A stretch of DNA of 64,000 nt from Chitinophaga varians (GCF_014529945.1 NZ_JACVFB010000001.1:186001-250000), one strand, 5' to 3'; shown: positions 40,958 through 51,285, counted from the first letter of the stretch. Notes: generated by a model from the letters alone, not told the origin. Program-made: numbers and translations.

Positions 40958-42883
40958 TTACCAGTAAAGAGTCTGAACAAGATTCGGGTTGTTGGACATG
41001 GCTCCGTCTGAGAGTGGCCAGAAGTAATCCTTTACCGTAATTCCTGGAATGAATAGTGTCTGCAACGTGTAAAAGTTGCTGTTACTGTTCTGGAAGATAC
41101 TCCAGCCCTGGATGGGATTGTTTAACACCGTTAACATTTCCTTCCAGCGGCGGAGGTCCCATCCGCTTCTGCCTTCGAAACATAATTCGATCCTCCGTTC
41201 CCGGTGAATGATTTCCCGCAGGCCTTCTTTACTGGCCGGTTTGGAGGGAAGGTTACTATATTGTGCCCAGGATGCTACTACGCCTTTGAGACCTGCGCGG
41301 GCGCGTACCATATCGACGTACCGGTAGGCTTCTGCGCCGGGTCCTGATACTTCATTCAGGCATTCTGCATAGAGGAGGTAAAGATCTGCCAGCCGGATAC
41401 GTGGTAAACGGTAAGCCGTTTGTTGTACGCCTTCATTAAACACCGTCAGATAATTAACGAGCTTTTTAGGCCATGCTGCCAGCATATTGATCCTTACCCT
41501 GTCTTTCGGACCGGCTTTTGAGTTAGGTCCTTTGGCCTCTATATACAGCGGGTTGTTGGGGTCTGTTACACCATTACCAAACCACACACCGCCATCAAAG
41601 CCGATATTGGCGTAATATCTGGGCTCTCTGCCAAAGTTGTTTTTTACGGTCACGTAGCCGCTTTTGATATAGTATTTGCTGGCATTATCGCCGGTTTGTA
41701 AATCAAAACGCCGGGGGTAATCCCAGTTCTTGTCTTCGTTGATGGGAACGCCATTGTTCGTATAAAAAAGGTCGGTAGTGAACATGGGTACGGTAAAGCT
41801 GCTCGGCGCCGATGTGGAATTTTCCACTGATTTGCTGGTGAGTCGTGGTATGCAGAAAGACTGATAACCGAAGTTGGGGTTGAGTGCCCATATCACTTCG
41901 GCGTTGAGGTCCCATCTTTCTGTGACAGCATTTTGTAAGCTCAGCACCGTACGGAGGGAGTCATTGAGGGTAGGCAGGTTAGCAGGCTGTATAAAGGTAT
42001 AAAGGCGCAAATTTAGTGTGGAGGCTTCTTCAAGGGCGGCTTTACACGCGTCGGCAGCACGCTGCCACTTGGAGGCGTCGGCTGATGCCGGGAAAAGTGC
42101 CTGGCCATCCTTGTTCCGAAACCGTACATAATCCGCATTGCCATTGAACAAAGGACTGGCCTGCATGGCGAGCACTTCTGCCTTCACACTCATGGCCGCT
42201 ACTCTGGTGATCCGTCCCATTTCCTGTTGCAGGTTCCCGATCTGTTGTGGCAGGTCTGGGATAGCTTCATCCAACAGCTGCACTACATAATTGAACACCG
42301 TGTCCACAGGTTGCCTTTTTACGCGGATTTCATCGATGGGAGCGGTAATGCTCTGATTGACCCTGTAGATGGGGATAGGGCCATACATTCTGGCAAGGGT
42401 GTAATGATAATAGGCTTTCAGAAATTTTGTTTCTGCTATCCAGCGTGCTTTCTCCTGCGGACTCAGGTCGATTGGTTTGTCGATATTTTCCAGCATGATG
42501 TTGCAGCGGCGGATGGCCTGGAAAATTGCCGGGCCGCCATTGGTGCCGTCCCAGTAGTTCAACACCGGGTTGGAGATGTTCTGTACCGTGCCGCGTATCA
42601 ACTGAAAGCCGGCATCAAAAACAGGTCTCTCCGAAAGGTCGTTAGGGTACACAATCTCTCCGGACGTGGTAAACCCGGGATCGATCACGACGTCACTCAT
42701 ATTCTGAAGGGTACCATAGCAGGCAAACAGGTAGTTCTCAGCCTCATTCCTGTTGCGGAAAGCATAGTCGATGGTGCCTACGTTTTCCGGCGTTACATCG
42801 AGATATTTCCGGCATCCCTGTGCAAGAGACAGGATAAAACAAAAAATCGCTGCAAATAATATCCGGTCAACTATATATTTCAT
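40958..42883 (-). CDS. SusD/RagB family nutrient-binding lipoprotein
   Basis: Outer-membrane lipoprotein of 641 aa that forms the lid of a SusC transporter. Lipobox LAQGC (Cys24), followed by RKYLDVTPENVG, typical of SusD N-termini. Helical TPR-like stretches (ARWIAETKFLKAYYHYTLARMYGPIPIY) and the late RIRLADLYLLYAECLNE and REIIHRERRIELCFEGRSGWDLRRW motifs are strongly diagnostic. It starts 12 bp after the SusC gene. No hydrolase accompanies the pair, so the ligand cannot be inferred from enzymes. Confidence 0.96.
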   Translation of the reverse strand: MKYIVDRILFAAIFCFILSLAQGCRKYLDVTPENVGTIDYAFRNRNEAENYLFACYGTLQNMSDVVIDPGFTTSGEIVYPNDLSERPVFDAGFQLIRGTVQNISNPVLNYWDGTNGGPAIFQAIRRCNIMLENIDKPIDLSPQEKARWIAETKFLKAYYHYTLARMYGPIPIYRVNQSITAPIDEIRVKRQPVDTVFNYVVQLLDEAIPDLPQQIGNLQQEMGRITRVAAMSVKAEVLAMQASPLFNGNADYVRFRNKDGQALFPASADASKWQRAADACKAALEEASTLNLRLYTFIQPANLPTLNDSLRTVLSLQNAVTERWDLNAEVIWALNPNFGYQSFCIPRLTSKSVENSTSAPSSFTVPMFTTDLFYTNNGVPINEDKNWDYPRRFDLQTGDNASKYYIKSGYVTVKNNFGREPRYYANIGFDGGVWFGNGVTDPNNPLYIEAKGPNSKAGPKDRVRINMLAAWPKKLVNYLTVFNEGVQQTAYRLPRIRLADLYLLYAECLNEVSGPGAEAYRYVDMVRARAGLKGVVASWAQYSNLPSKPASKEGLREIIHRERRIELCFEGRSGWDLRRWKEMLTVLNNPIQGWSIFQNSNSNFYTLQTLFIPGITVKDYFWPLSDGAMSNNPNLVQTLYW

Positions 42884-42895
42884 GTGGTGGTGTGT

Positions 42896-45800
42896 TTATA
42901 AGTTAACATTAAGGCCGATATTGTAAACCCGCTGTATCGGATAGTTGAAACCATTGCCACCCAGTTCGGGGTCCCAGAGTTTGAACTCCGTAATATTGAA
43001 GAGGTTCAGGCCATTAATATAGATCCGGCAATACTTTAGGTTGATTTTTTGCAGCAGTGATACCGGCAGCACATATCCTATCTCCGCTGTTTTCAGTCGT
43101 AGGAAACTACCATCACGCATCCACCAGCTGCTTTGCTGCAAATTGTTTTCTATGGCCTGTGTACTGGTGCCCAGCCGTGGATAGAGGGCATAAAGATTTT
43201 GGTTTTCCTCAGACCAGTAGTTGTCTGCGAAAGCTTTTAGCACCTGCGACTGGCTCTGGATCTGAGGAGAGGGAGGGATGATAAAGGGGCTTACCGACCT
43301 GGGGTCGATGAAGAAGTTGACCCTGGCCTGTCCCTGGAAACGGGCGTTTAGCTCAAACCCTTTGTAGTTGATGGAAAAGCCGAAGCCATACATGATCTGT
43401 GGTACGGTGGGATAACCCAATGGGACCATGTCCGCCACGGTAATACGGCCGTCACCGTTCAGATCGCGGTATTTGATATCGCCGCCACGCGGAGGATTGC
43501 CGCCAAAGGTCTGTGAGGGGGATGCCAGGGCCTCTTTGTCATCCACAAAGAGCCTTTCCGCGATATAGCCGAACTTTTGGTTTAGCATGGTGCCGGACAC
43601 ATAACGCCACGGCTCCGCATACTGTGGTTCTTCATACGTGCCATATGTTCCTTTGGAATAAGTGAAGTTGGACATATATTGTACCCGGAGGTTTTTCGAA
43701 AAAACCTGGTTATAGTTGGCCGTGAGATCGACACCATTTACTTTAACGGTCCCCACGTTGGTCAGGATCTTGGCTTCCAGACCCATGCTCGACGGGATGT
43801 TGCGCTCCATGAGGATATTGCTGCGGTCTTGCCGCCAATATTCTGCGATAAAGTCAAAATTTTTGAATAGGGTCAACTCAATACCGGTATTCAGGATTTT
43901 TGCGGTTTCCCAGGTTACATTGGTGTTTTCGTAGTTGTTGATCCTGACACCATTGCGGCGATAAATGTTCTGTAAACCGAAATTAGCGCCGTTGTTGGCA
44001 TTGAGGTTAACATCAGAAAGATAGAAGAAACGTTGTTGTCCAATATCGTCATTGCCGCTCAACCCATAGCTGGCCCGCAGCTTCAATGAAGTGACCACAT
44101 TGGTGAGTGCCTCGCTCCAGAAGTTTTCTCTGGATACCATCCACGACGCGCCGACGGTAGGGAAGAAACCAAAACGGTTGTTCTGTGAGAATCTTTCTGA
44201 TCCGTTATAGCCGAAGTTGAACTCGACGAAATAACGGGTAAGATAATTATAGCTCAGACGGCCTGCCAGATTGAGGTTTCGATAGGGAAGCGAGTATTGC
44301 AGGCTGGGCTGCTGGGTGACGGGGTTCACGCCATTTGCCACAAGCCGTTGCTGCCTGACGCCGATCAACGATGCAGATATGTTATGGTCGTCTAACTGTT
44401 TTTGATATTCCAGTTGTCCCTGAAATTGAAGGAAAGTATTGGCATCTTTACGTCCCGGTGTATAGATCAGGTATTCCGTAGCGGCGCCATTATCGCCGGA
44501 TCCCAGGCCTCCCAGGAAGGTGCCGCCGGGAAGTGAATTGAGCCACGTAAGCCGGTATTCTCCGGTAGCTCTGTTGTAATCCTGGGGCTGTATCGTGTAA
44601 TAGAAAGGGTTATAGGCCATGGTATTATCAAAATAGGAATAGCGGTTGGTGTTGAAAAAACCATGGAACTTCAGGCCGGGAACAATAAAGCGCAGGTCCT
44701 GATGTAGCTCCAGTGTGGCCGACATCCTTGATTCAGAGAAACGTTTGTATCCTCTCAACATTTGGGCGTATGGATTAGAATAGCCGATACCGGTCAGCGT
44801 ACTACCGGCGCCCCCGCCCAGGCTGGAGTTGCCAAACAGGATATGTTGGGTCAGCCTGTTGGCCGAATCAGGAGCATAGTATGCCGGAAACAGTACCGGA
44901 CTGGTATGTACGGCAGCACTATAGAGGTCTGATGAAAACGATGCATCGTTGGTCAGCGGACCATTGTAGTCATTGAAATTGCCCCATAGCCGTAGTACCA
45001 TCTCGGTACTTTTGGTGAGCTTTACATTGATGTTGGAACGTAACTGGTAGTTTTTATAGTTTACATTGTTGTTGAAATTGTTGGCGGAACTTTTCTTCAG
45101 CATACCATTGTCATTGCTGAAGGAGCCGGATACAAGAAACCGCGCGATGTCCCCGCCGCCGCTCACATTCAGATTGGCCCGTTGCGTGCTCGCATATTTT
45201 TTAAACATCAGGTCGAGCCAGTCCACTGCGGGGTATGCATAAGGATTACTGCCCGGCGCTTTGTTGAGGGTTTGTTGGGTATTGTATACTTTATCCGCAT
45301 CAAAAACAATAGGTTGAAGCGGATCGCGGGAGGTACTGGCCTCGTTGTACAGCTTCATGTAGGTAATGGGATCGGCTAGTTTAATGCTTTGTGTAGGCGT
45401 GGAAATAGCATTTTCAAGGATGAGGTTAAGCCTGGTTTTGCCTTCCTTGCCCTCTTTTGTTGTAACAAGGATAACGCCGTTGGCCCCCCGCGCACCGTAT
45501 AAGGCGGTGGCGCTTGCGTCTTTTAATATAGAAAAACTGGCGATGTCATTTACCTGCAGGCGTGCCAGATCATTGGTGGTCAGCTCAACGTTATCTATCA
45601 GTATCAATGGGTTTTGCCGGTACCCGAACGTAGTAACCCCACGGATGAAAAAGTTGGAGTTGTCCAGGCCTGGTTGCCCGCTCTGCTGAAAACCGATGAC
45701 GCCGGCTACCTGTCCGGCCAGCGCGTTGGTGAGGTTACTGCCCGAGGTCCTGAGGTTATCTGCGGTAATGGTGGATACAGAACCCACTACAGATTCCTTT

Positions 45801-46174
45801 ATCTGCTTTCTGCCGAAGGCTGTTACCACTACATCGGTCAGTACAGTTTCCAGTGGCTTGAGCCGGATGGAGAATGTATGTGTGTGCTCCGTTACCACAA
45901 CCGTATCTCCTTTGAAGCCCACGAACTTAAACAGCAGTGTGGTACCTGGTTTTACGTCGATGGTGAATTTTCCGTTGTTGTCTGTAGCGGTGCCAAGTGA
46001 TTTATTGTCGGCCGCTACGATGGTAACGCCGGGAAGTGGCCTGCCGCTGGTGTCTGTGACCATACCGGTGGCCGGGGTCTTTTGTTGCGCAAAGACTTGT
46101 TGCGACAGCAATAGGAGAAAAAAGAACATGGCGCGGCAGCACCATCTCCGGAATGGCGTGTGGAATTTCTTCAT
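42896..46174 (-). CDS. SusC/RagA family TonB-dependent transporter
   Basis: Outer-membrane barrel of 1092 aa. After a signal peptide comes a carboxypeptidase-D-like domain (TGMVTDTSGRPLPGVTIVAADN), a TonB-box-like VVVTAFG, a plug domain (ALAGQVAGVIGFQQSGQPG and LYGARGANGVILVTTK) and a 22-strand barrel ending in a hydrophobic strand (VYNIGLNVNL). The credible start is the ATG at 46172-46174 (MKKFHTPFRR); the upstream extension to 46255 is not signal-like. It heads an operon with SusD and two lipoproteins. The AraC-type gene on the same strand upstream may regulate it. Confidence 0.96.
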   Translation of the reverse strand: MKKFHTPFRRWCCRAMFFFLLLLSQQVFAQQKTPATGMVTDTSGRPLPGVTIVAADNKSLGTATDNNGKFTIDVKPGTTLLFKFVGFKGDTVVVTEHTHTFSIRLKPLETVLTDVVVTAFGRKQIKESVVGSVSTITADNLRTSGSNLTNALAGQVAGVIGFQQSGQPGLDNSNFFIRGVTTFGYRQNPLILIDNVELTTNDLARLQVNDIASFSILKDASATALYGARGANGVILVTTKEGKEGKTRLNLILENAISTPTQSIKLADPITYMKLYNEASTSRDPLQPIVFDADKVYNTQQTLNKAPGSNPYAYPAVDWLDLMFKKYASTQRANLNVSGGGDIARFLVSGSFSNDNGMLKKSSANNFNNNVNYKNYQLRSNINVKLTKSTEMVLRLWGNFNDYNGPLTNDASFSSDLYSAAVHTSPVLFPAYYAPDSANRLTQHILFGNSSLGGGAGSTLTGIGYSNPYAQMLRGYKRFSESRMSATLELHQDLRFIVPGLKFHGFFNTNRYSYFDNTMAYNPFYYTIQPQDYNRATGEYRLTWLNSLPGGTFLGGLGSGDNGAATEYLIYTPGRKDANTFLQFQGQLEYQKQLDDHNISASLIGVRQQRLVANGVNPVTQQPSLQYSLPYRNLNLAGRLSYNYLTRYFVEFNFGYNGSERFSQNNRFGFFPTVGASWMVSRENFWSEALTNVVTSLKLRASYGLSGNDDIGQQRFFYLSDVNLNANNGANFGLQNIYRRNGVRINNYENTNVTWETAKILNTGIELTLFKNFDFIAEYWRQDRSNILMERNIPSSMGLEAKILTNVGTVKVNGVDLTANYNQVFSKNLRVQYMSNFTYSKGTYGTYEEPQYAEPWRYVSGTMLNQKFGYIAERLFVDDKEALASPSQTFGGNPPRGGDIKYRDLNGDGRITVADMVPLGYPTVPQIMYGFGFSINYKGFELNARFQGQARVNFFIDPRSVSPFIIPPSPQIQSQSQVLKAFADNYWSEENQNLYALYPRLGTSTQAIENNLQQSSWWMRDGSFLRLKTAEIGYVLPVSLLQKINLKYCRIYINGLNLFNITEFKLWDPELGGNGFNYPIQRVYNIGLNVNL

Positions 46175-46648
46175 GTAATTTGAAGTTATGGGTAAGAAAA
46201 GGATGTTCACTGTTCGCTTTACGGCAAACAAAGTACGCGGGCGATAACTGAGCATACGCTCCCTGTTGTTGTGTTTACAACGTGAATGCTACTTTTCGGC
46301 CTGGTATTGATTTTGGTTTTTTTGTTACAGATATTGGGTGTTTGGTTGAACTTTTTTATTTCATTTTGCGTGATGTTTAACAGAAATTACTCAATGCTGT
46401 ATACGCTTGGGTGTTCACTAAATTTCTGCGAAATGACTATCTACGACGTGGTATTACTATCATTTAAATTTCTGGTCTTCCTTTGCCACTATTGATGGAG
46501 CTCTTTATTAGCCAAACAATATCATGATCGTTATTATCAAATTTATCAATAAGAAGGAATCAATTTACAGGTAAATTTGACTTATTTCAGCACAATATTG
46601 CCTTTTTATGGACCATATGCATTTGAAAGGTTATTAATTACGACGCTT
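46175..46648. other. Gene-free region upstream of susC
   Basis: About 470 bp between the SusC-like start and the AraC-type gene stop. I see no convincing gene, tRNA or long repeat. The susC promoter should lie in its left part, but no exact TAnnTTTG box was found at a suitable position. Confidence 0.5.
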
Positions 46649-47527
46649 TTATCCCGGAAGCTGCAAACTTTTCCGGTATTCCTTAGGGGTTAATCCTTTT
46701 TTTCGCTTGAATAACCGGTTGAAGTGGGTGGTATGGTTGAAACCTGCCATGGAAGCTAGTTCAGACATGTTCATTTCCTTCTCCTGCATAAGGCGGCAGG
46801 CGTAACTGATGCGGAGCTCATTGACAAAATCAACAAATGATTGCTGCGTTCTGCTTTTGAAAAAGCGGCAAAATGAATAGGTGTTCATGGAAGCGACCGC
46901 CGCAATTTCGGTGAGAGGGATTTCCCGGCGGAAGTGACGGAATATGTGTTTGAAGACGGCATCCATACGCGTTTGGTCCTTGTCTCTGAAGGTATTCTCG
47001 TAATTACCGCTGGTCAGCAACCGGTACTCTTTTGCTTCTGTTAACAGCACGATCAACTCCATAAAAGAGCAGATCTGCCGCAGCCCCTGTTCAGTAAGCA
47101 TACGCTTCATTAAGGCAACAATATTGTCTTTACAGGAGCCGTAAAACTGAATGCTGCGTTGGGCGGTATGCATCCAGGATTCCAGCTGTGGCATGTTGCC
47201 GAAGAGGGAAAAACACTCTTTCAGCTGGAAGGGTTCTATATTCAGCACCATAGAACGTGCCTGCAGTTGCTTTTTGTTTCCAAAGTAACTGGCTTCATTG
47301 TACCATACGTGTGGTACGTTTGATCCTACAAAAATCAGTTCTCCACTTTCAAAGTACTCCACATTGTCGCCGATGATACGTCTGCCGGCGCTTTCCATAA
47401 CATGCACCAGTTGACATTCTTTGTGGAAGTGAAACTCGGTTGAGAATGCGGGGAGGTTGATTTCTTTTATCAGAAAGAGTTTGTCTGATATCAGGTTGTG
47501 GCCCAGGGTAGCTAAAATTGGTTTCAT
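46649..47527 (-). CDS. AraC family transcriptional regulator
   Basis: Regulator of 292 aa: an N-terminal cupin-like sensor domain (EFHFHKECQLVHVMESAGRR) and a C-terminal pair of helix-turn-helix motifs (IPLTEIAAVASMNTYSFCRFFKSRT and MSELASMAGFNHTTHFNRLFKRKKG, then LTPKEYRKS). It follows the type of small-sugar sensors. Located upstream of the SusC operon on the same strand and divergent from the PQQ dehydrogenase gene, it is well placed to control either or both. The effector is unknown. Confidence 0.95.
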   Translation of the reverse strand: MKPILATLGHNLISDKLFLIKEINLPAFSTEFHFHKECQLVHVMESAGRRIIGDNVEYFESGELIFVGSNVPHVWYNEASYFGNKKQLQARSMVLNIEPFQLKECFSLFGNMPQLESWMHTAQRSIQFYGSCKDNIVALMKRMLTEQGLRQICSFMELIVLLTEAKEYRLLTSGNYENTFRDKDQTRMDAVFKHIFRHFRREIPLTEIAAVASMNTYSFCRFFKSRTQQSFVDFVNELRISYACRLMQEKEMNMSELASMAGFNHTTHFNRLFKRKKGLTPKEYRKSLQLPG

Positions 47528-47771
47528 GCTCTTTTTTGGAAAATCAAAATAAAAAATAATCGTAATTATTTTAGTGAATCTATTTTTCTGTTAATCAGTT
47601 GTCCTTATTATTATACATTCGTGTGGGTGGTTTTGATATATTCATTATTGTAGCGTATTGCTGACAGGCTTGTGCAGTGTGTTGAACGATATTTATCATT
47701 CGTCAGAAAAAAGTTCCATCCCCCGGAGGACCTTCTGACCATACAAGTACTTGTGCTAAATCCTGATAACC

Positions 47772-49964
47772 ATGTATAACCTGGTGAAATTACATCACAA
47801 CATTAACGGCGGAAAACGCTGGCTAATCATTTGTTGCGCCTTTTTTCTAAGCGCCTGTAATTCAAAAAGCATGAAGAAATATGCTGATTGGAGAACTGCC
47901 GGTGGAAGTAAGGAAACCATCCGCTATTCATCCCTGAATCAGATTGATACAAATAATGTGAGCCGGTTAAAGGTGGCATGGGTATACTATTCGGAAAATC
48001 AGGACAGTACCAGGTATGGTGCTATGCAATGTAACCCGGTGATAGTGGATGATGTGTTGTACGGTGTATCCCCGAAGTTAAAATTATTTGCTGTAGATGC
48101 TGCCACGGGAAAGGAGAAATGGTCGTTCGATCCTGCCGATACGCTGGCCAACAAGACGTGGCATCGCAACAGTGTTAATATGAACCGCGGCGTGGCTTAC
48201 TGGGCCGACGGAGACGACAAGCGGATTATCTATACCGTGGGTAGTGTAGCCCTTTGCGTTAATGCGCAAACGGGTAAACTGGTGACCTCGTTTGGAAAGC
48301 AGGGTGGTATTGATCTGAGGGAAGGGCTGGATAGGGACTCCTCGAAAGTTTTCATTGCACCTACTTCGCCGGTAATGATTTACCGCGATCTTTTTTTTCT
48401 GAGTGGTCTTGTCGGTGAAGAAACCCCCGGGCATATTAGAGCTTTTGACGTGAGAACAGGAAAACAGCGATGGATATTTCATACCATTCCCTACCCCGGA
48501 GAACCGGGATATGAAACCTGGGAAGATACGGCGGCCTATAAATACATGGGCTCTGCCAATAGCTGGTCCGGTTTCAGTCTGGATGAAGAAAGAGGTATAC
48601 TGTTTGCTCCCACCGGAAACCCCACCAATGACTTTTATGGCGGCCAAAGGAGAGGGGCCGGTTTATATGGCAACTGTATACTGGCACTTGACGCCGCTAC
48701 CGGGAAATTATTGTGGCATTTCCAGACGGTACATCATGATGTATGGGATATGGATCTCTCTTCTCCTCCGGTTTTGGTGACGGTCATCAGAGATGGCAGA
48801 AAGGTAGACGCCATTGCGCAATCCACCAAAACAGGATTAATATTTGTGCTGGACCGCGAAACAGGCAAACCGGTATATCCGATAGAGGAAAGAGCGGTAG
48901 ATACCATGACAACCCTGACGGGTGAGCAGTTGTGGGCCACACAGCCGTTCCCCGTATTGCCGAAGCCTTTTGTGCGGCATACGCTCACAGTGGAAAATCT
49001 AAACAGGTTGGTGGGCGACTCCTCCTACCAGGACATACGAAGGCGCTTCAGAAGTTATCGTGCCGGAACAATTTTTACGCCGCCGTCAAAAGAAGGAACA
49101 GTCGTCTTTCCGGGATATGACGGGGGCGGTGAATGGGGTGGCCCGTCCGTAGACCCGGAAACAAATGTGTTATATGTTAACGCCAATGAAATGGCCTGGG
49201 TATTAAACATGGTGGATAACGACCCGCCAAAGGAAAAGAAGAGGACTAAACTGGAAGCAGGCGCCGTCCTGTATCATCAATATTGTATGGCCTGTCACGG
49301 ACCGGAGCGGCTCGGCGGTGGTGATTATCCCTCCATTATCGGCGTGGAGAAAAAATACAATTATGCCCGTTTTCTGGCCTTGTTGTCAACAGGAAGAAGG
49401 ATGATGCCCGGATTTAATCATCTCGATTCTCTGGAGAAGGACGCCGTAGCTTCTTTTATTCTCGATTTAAAACAGTTGCAGCTCCAGGAATACAAAGGAC
49501 GGAACGAAAAACGCGATGCTCCTCCCCAGGCTCCTTATGGATTTACCGGATATAATAAATTCCTGACAAAAGAAGGCTACCCGGCTATCAGCCCTCCCTG
49601 GGGTACATTAAACGCTATCAATCTGAACACGGGGCAATACTTATGGAAAATACCATTTGGAGAATTTGAGGAGCTGACGAAGCAAGGCATCCCGGAAACC
49701 GGCAGAGAGAATTATGGAGGCCCGGTTACGACGGCCGGGGGAGTGTTGTTCATCGCGGCGTCGGCGGACGGTTATATGAGAGCATACAATAAACATACTG
49801 GCGCTTTACTTTGGAAAGTAAAGCTTCCTGCTCCGGGCATTGCTACCCCGGCTGTCTATGCCGTGAATGGGCGGCAATATGTTGTAATAGCCTGCGGGGG
49901 CGGCAAATGGGGAGGAAAGTCTTCTGACGCATACGTTGCTTTTGCGTTACCTGCTAAACAATAG
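47772..49964 (+). CDS. PQQ-dependent dehydrogenase with inserted cytochrome c domain
   Basis: Lipoprotein of 730 aa (LSAC lipobox near residue 29) related to PQQ-dependent glucose/alcohol dehydrogenases. The eight-bladed propeller shows repeated WYxxDxxTGK-type motifs (FAVDAATGKEKWSF, ALDAATGKLLWHFQTVHHDVWDMD, VLDRETGKPVYP). A c-type heme domain with CMACHG lies near residue 505, inserted before the last blades (MRAYNKHTGALLWK). It would oxidise a sugar or alcohol in the periplasm and pass electrons to the respiratory chain. It is divergent from the AraC-type gene. The substrate is unknown; the host must obtain PQQ. Confidence 0.92.
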   Translation: MYNLVKLHHNINGGKRWLIICCAFFLSACNSKSMKKYADWRTAGGSKETIRYSSLNQIDTNNVSRLKVAWVYYSENQDSTRYGAMQCNPVIVDDVLYGVSPKLKLFAVDAATGKEKWSFDPADTLANKTWHRNSVNMNRGVAYWADGDDKRIIYTVGSVALCVNAQTGKLVTSFGKQGGIDLREGLDRDSSKVFIAPTSPVMIYRDLFFLSGLVGEETPGHIRAFDVRTGKQRWIFHTIPYPGEPGYETWEDTAAYKYMGSANSWSGFSLDEERGILFAPTGNPTNDFYGGQRRGAGLYGNCILALDAATGKLLWHFQTVHHDVWDMDLSSPPVLVTVIRDGRKVDAIAQSTKTGLIFVLDRETGKPVYPIEERAVDTMTTLTGEQLWATQPFPVLPKPFVRHTLTVENLNRLVGDSSYQDIRRRFRSYRAGTIFTPPSKEGTVVFPGYDGGGEWGGPSVDPETNVLYVNANEMAWVLNMVDNDPPKEKKRTKLEAGAVLYHQYCMACHGPERLGGGDYPSIIGVEKKYNYARFLALLSTGRRMMPGFNHLDSLEKDAVASFILDLKQLQLQEYKGRNEKRDAPPQAPYGFTGYNKFLTKEGYPAISPPWGTLNAINLNTGQYLWKIPFGEFEELTKQGIPETGRENYGGPVTTAGGVLFIAASADGYMRAYNKHTGALLWKVKLPAPGIATPAVYAVNGRQYVVIACGGGKWGGKSSDAYVAFALPAKQ

Positions 49965-50014
49965 CAGAAAACAGGAAAAATGTAGAGGGAATGGGGGCAG
50001 TTTATCAGCACTGA

Positions 50015-50182
50015 CTTTTCAACAACGTAAAACATTGCATAAAAAATAATTTAATTCCGGAGGGTAAAAATAACCAATCGCTGTCTATTCTTATAGAAGA
50101 CAGGTACAAAAATCACGACCAGACTGCTACCAACTTTGGAAAGCAGGCGGGGAATTATTTGCCTGTTAACCCAATATGTTAA
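50015..50182 (+). pseudogene. Possible gene remnant
   Basis: A 55-codon open stretch without a start codon, following an in-frame stop, reads through SLSILIEDRYKNHDQTATNF to ...NYLPVNPIC and ends in TAA. Its composition looks protein-like and could be the C-terminal tail of a lost gene, but the parent family is not certain. It lies between the PQQ dehydrogenase and Omp28 genes. Confidence 0.25.
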
Positions 50183-50229
50183 GACTAACCATTTTTAGAC
50201 CCGGTTATTGAAACCCAAAAAACAATTTT

Positions 50230-51162
50230 ATGCAATCAAAATTCATTCGTTGCCTCTCAGGCATCTCTGTAGTATTGAGTATTATGTTGATTACCGCATG
50301 CTCCAAAAAAGACAACTCTGGTACCCCCGGTGGCGGAGACCCTGTTAATCCCGGTATAGAAACAGGTGCACCCGAAAAGTATACCAAAAAAGTTTTAATA
50401 GAAGAATTTACAGGCGCCTGGTGTGGCTGGTGCCCGCGTATGCCAATTTTGCTGGAAAAACTGCATGCAAAATATCCGAATGTGATCATATCAGCTTTTC
50501 ATGCATCCGATACATTTGATATTGGAAGAGACGTGAGATCTGTTATTGAAGAAAAAATGGGCGTACAGGGTTATCCCACCAGCAAACTGGAAAGACTGAA
50601 AGATCTCGACTGGTATGATGCCAGTAACAATATCAGTTTTGCTCAGGCAGATGCACTGGTAAGCACTTTCGCCAAAAAGACCGCGGTATTGGGGTTGAGT
50701 ATCACCAGTACTGTTGCCGGGAATAATCTCAATATCACTGTAAAAGTAGGGATGGGACAGCCTCTGAATGTTACAAAAGCAAAATTGATGGTTTATGTCC
50801 TCGAAGGCGGACTGACAGGCCCTGCACAAAACAATTATTATTCGCTTGATCAGGTGAAAAACGATTACATGAATGATCCTGATCTGGGCCCACTGACAAA
50901 ATTAGCGCACAGCATCACAGGATATACCTATAATCATGTGGTAAGAAAAGTGTTGACAGATGCCAAAGGCGATGAAATACCTGCAGCCTACAAAATAAAA
51001 GGGGCTGTTTATACTAAGGATTTTACGCTGGATATCAGCAAGTACAAGGCTGCCAACTGTAGTGTCATTGCACTGGTATATGGACAGGACGATGAAGGAA
51101 AATTAATTGATACCTACAACTCACAGGTGGTGATTGCCGGACAATCACAAAAGTTTGATTGA
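50230..51162 (+). CDS. Omp28-related lipoprotein with thioredoxin-like CxxC
   Basis: Lipoprotein of 310 aa (ITAC, Cys24), then a Gly/Pro-rich linker and a thioredoxin-like domain with VLIEEFTGAWCGWCPR (Cys65 and Cys68), followed by an Omp28-type C-terminal beta domain (YTYNHVVRKVLTDAKGDEIPA). Omp28 is a Bacteroidota outer-membrane protein family first named in Porphyromonas. Here it precedes a TlpA-like thioredoxin and a DUF6029 gene in the same direction, suggesting a periplasmic/outer-membrane redox module. Client unknown. Confidence 0.9.
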   Translation: MQSKFIRCLSGISVVLSIMLITACSKKDNSGTPGGGDPVNPGIETGAPEKYTKKVLIEEFTGAWCGWCPRMPILLEKLHAKYPNVIISAFHASDTFDIGRDVRSVIEEKMGVQGYPTSKLERLKDLDWYDASNNISFAQADALVSTFAKKTAVLGLSITSTVAGNNLNITVKVGMGQPLNVTKAKLMVYVLEGGLTGPAQNNYYSLDQVKNDYMNDPDLGPLTKLAHSITGYTYNHVVRKVLTDAKGDEIPAAYKIKGAVYTKDFTLDISKYKAANCSVIALVYGQDDEGKLIDTYNSQVVIAGQSQKFD

Positions 51163-51285
51163 TAAAACCTGTATACTACAACTCCACGCAGAAAGCTCCA
51201 TTAACCATCATATGTAAGAGTGCTTCCGGGTACCTCGATAAAGTATGGTGGTTAACGGAGTACTTATTGTATTAAATCAAATGAT

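Noticed and set aside
46286..46495. 69-aa hydrophobic frame upstream of susC
   Set aside because: Phe-rich translation arises from AT-rich promoter DNA; no family and no conserved start.
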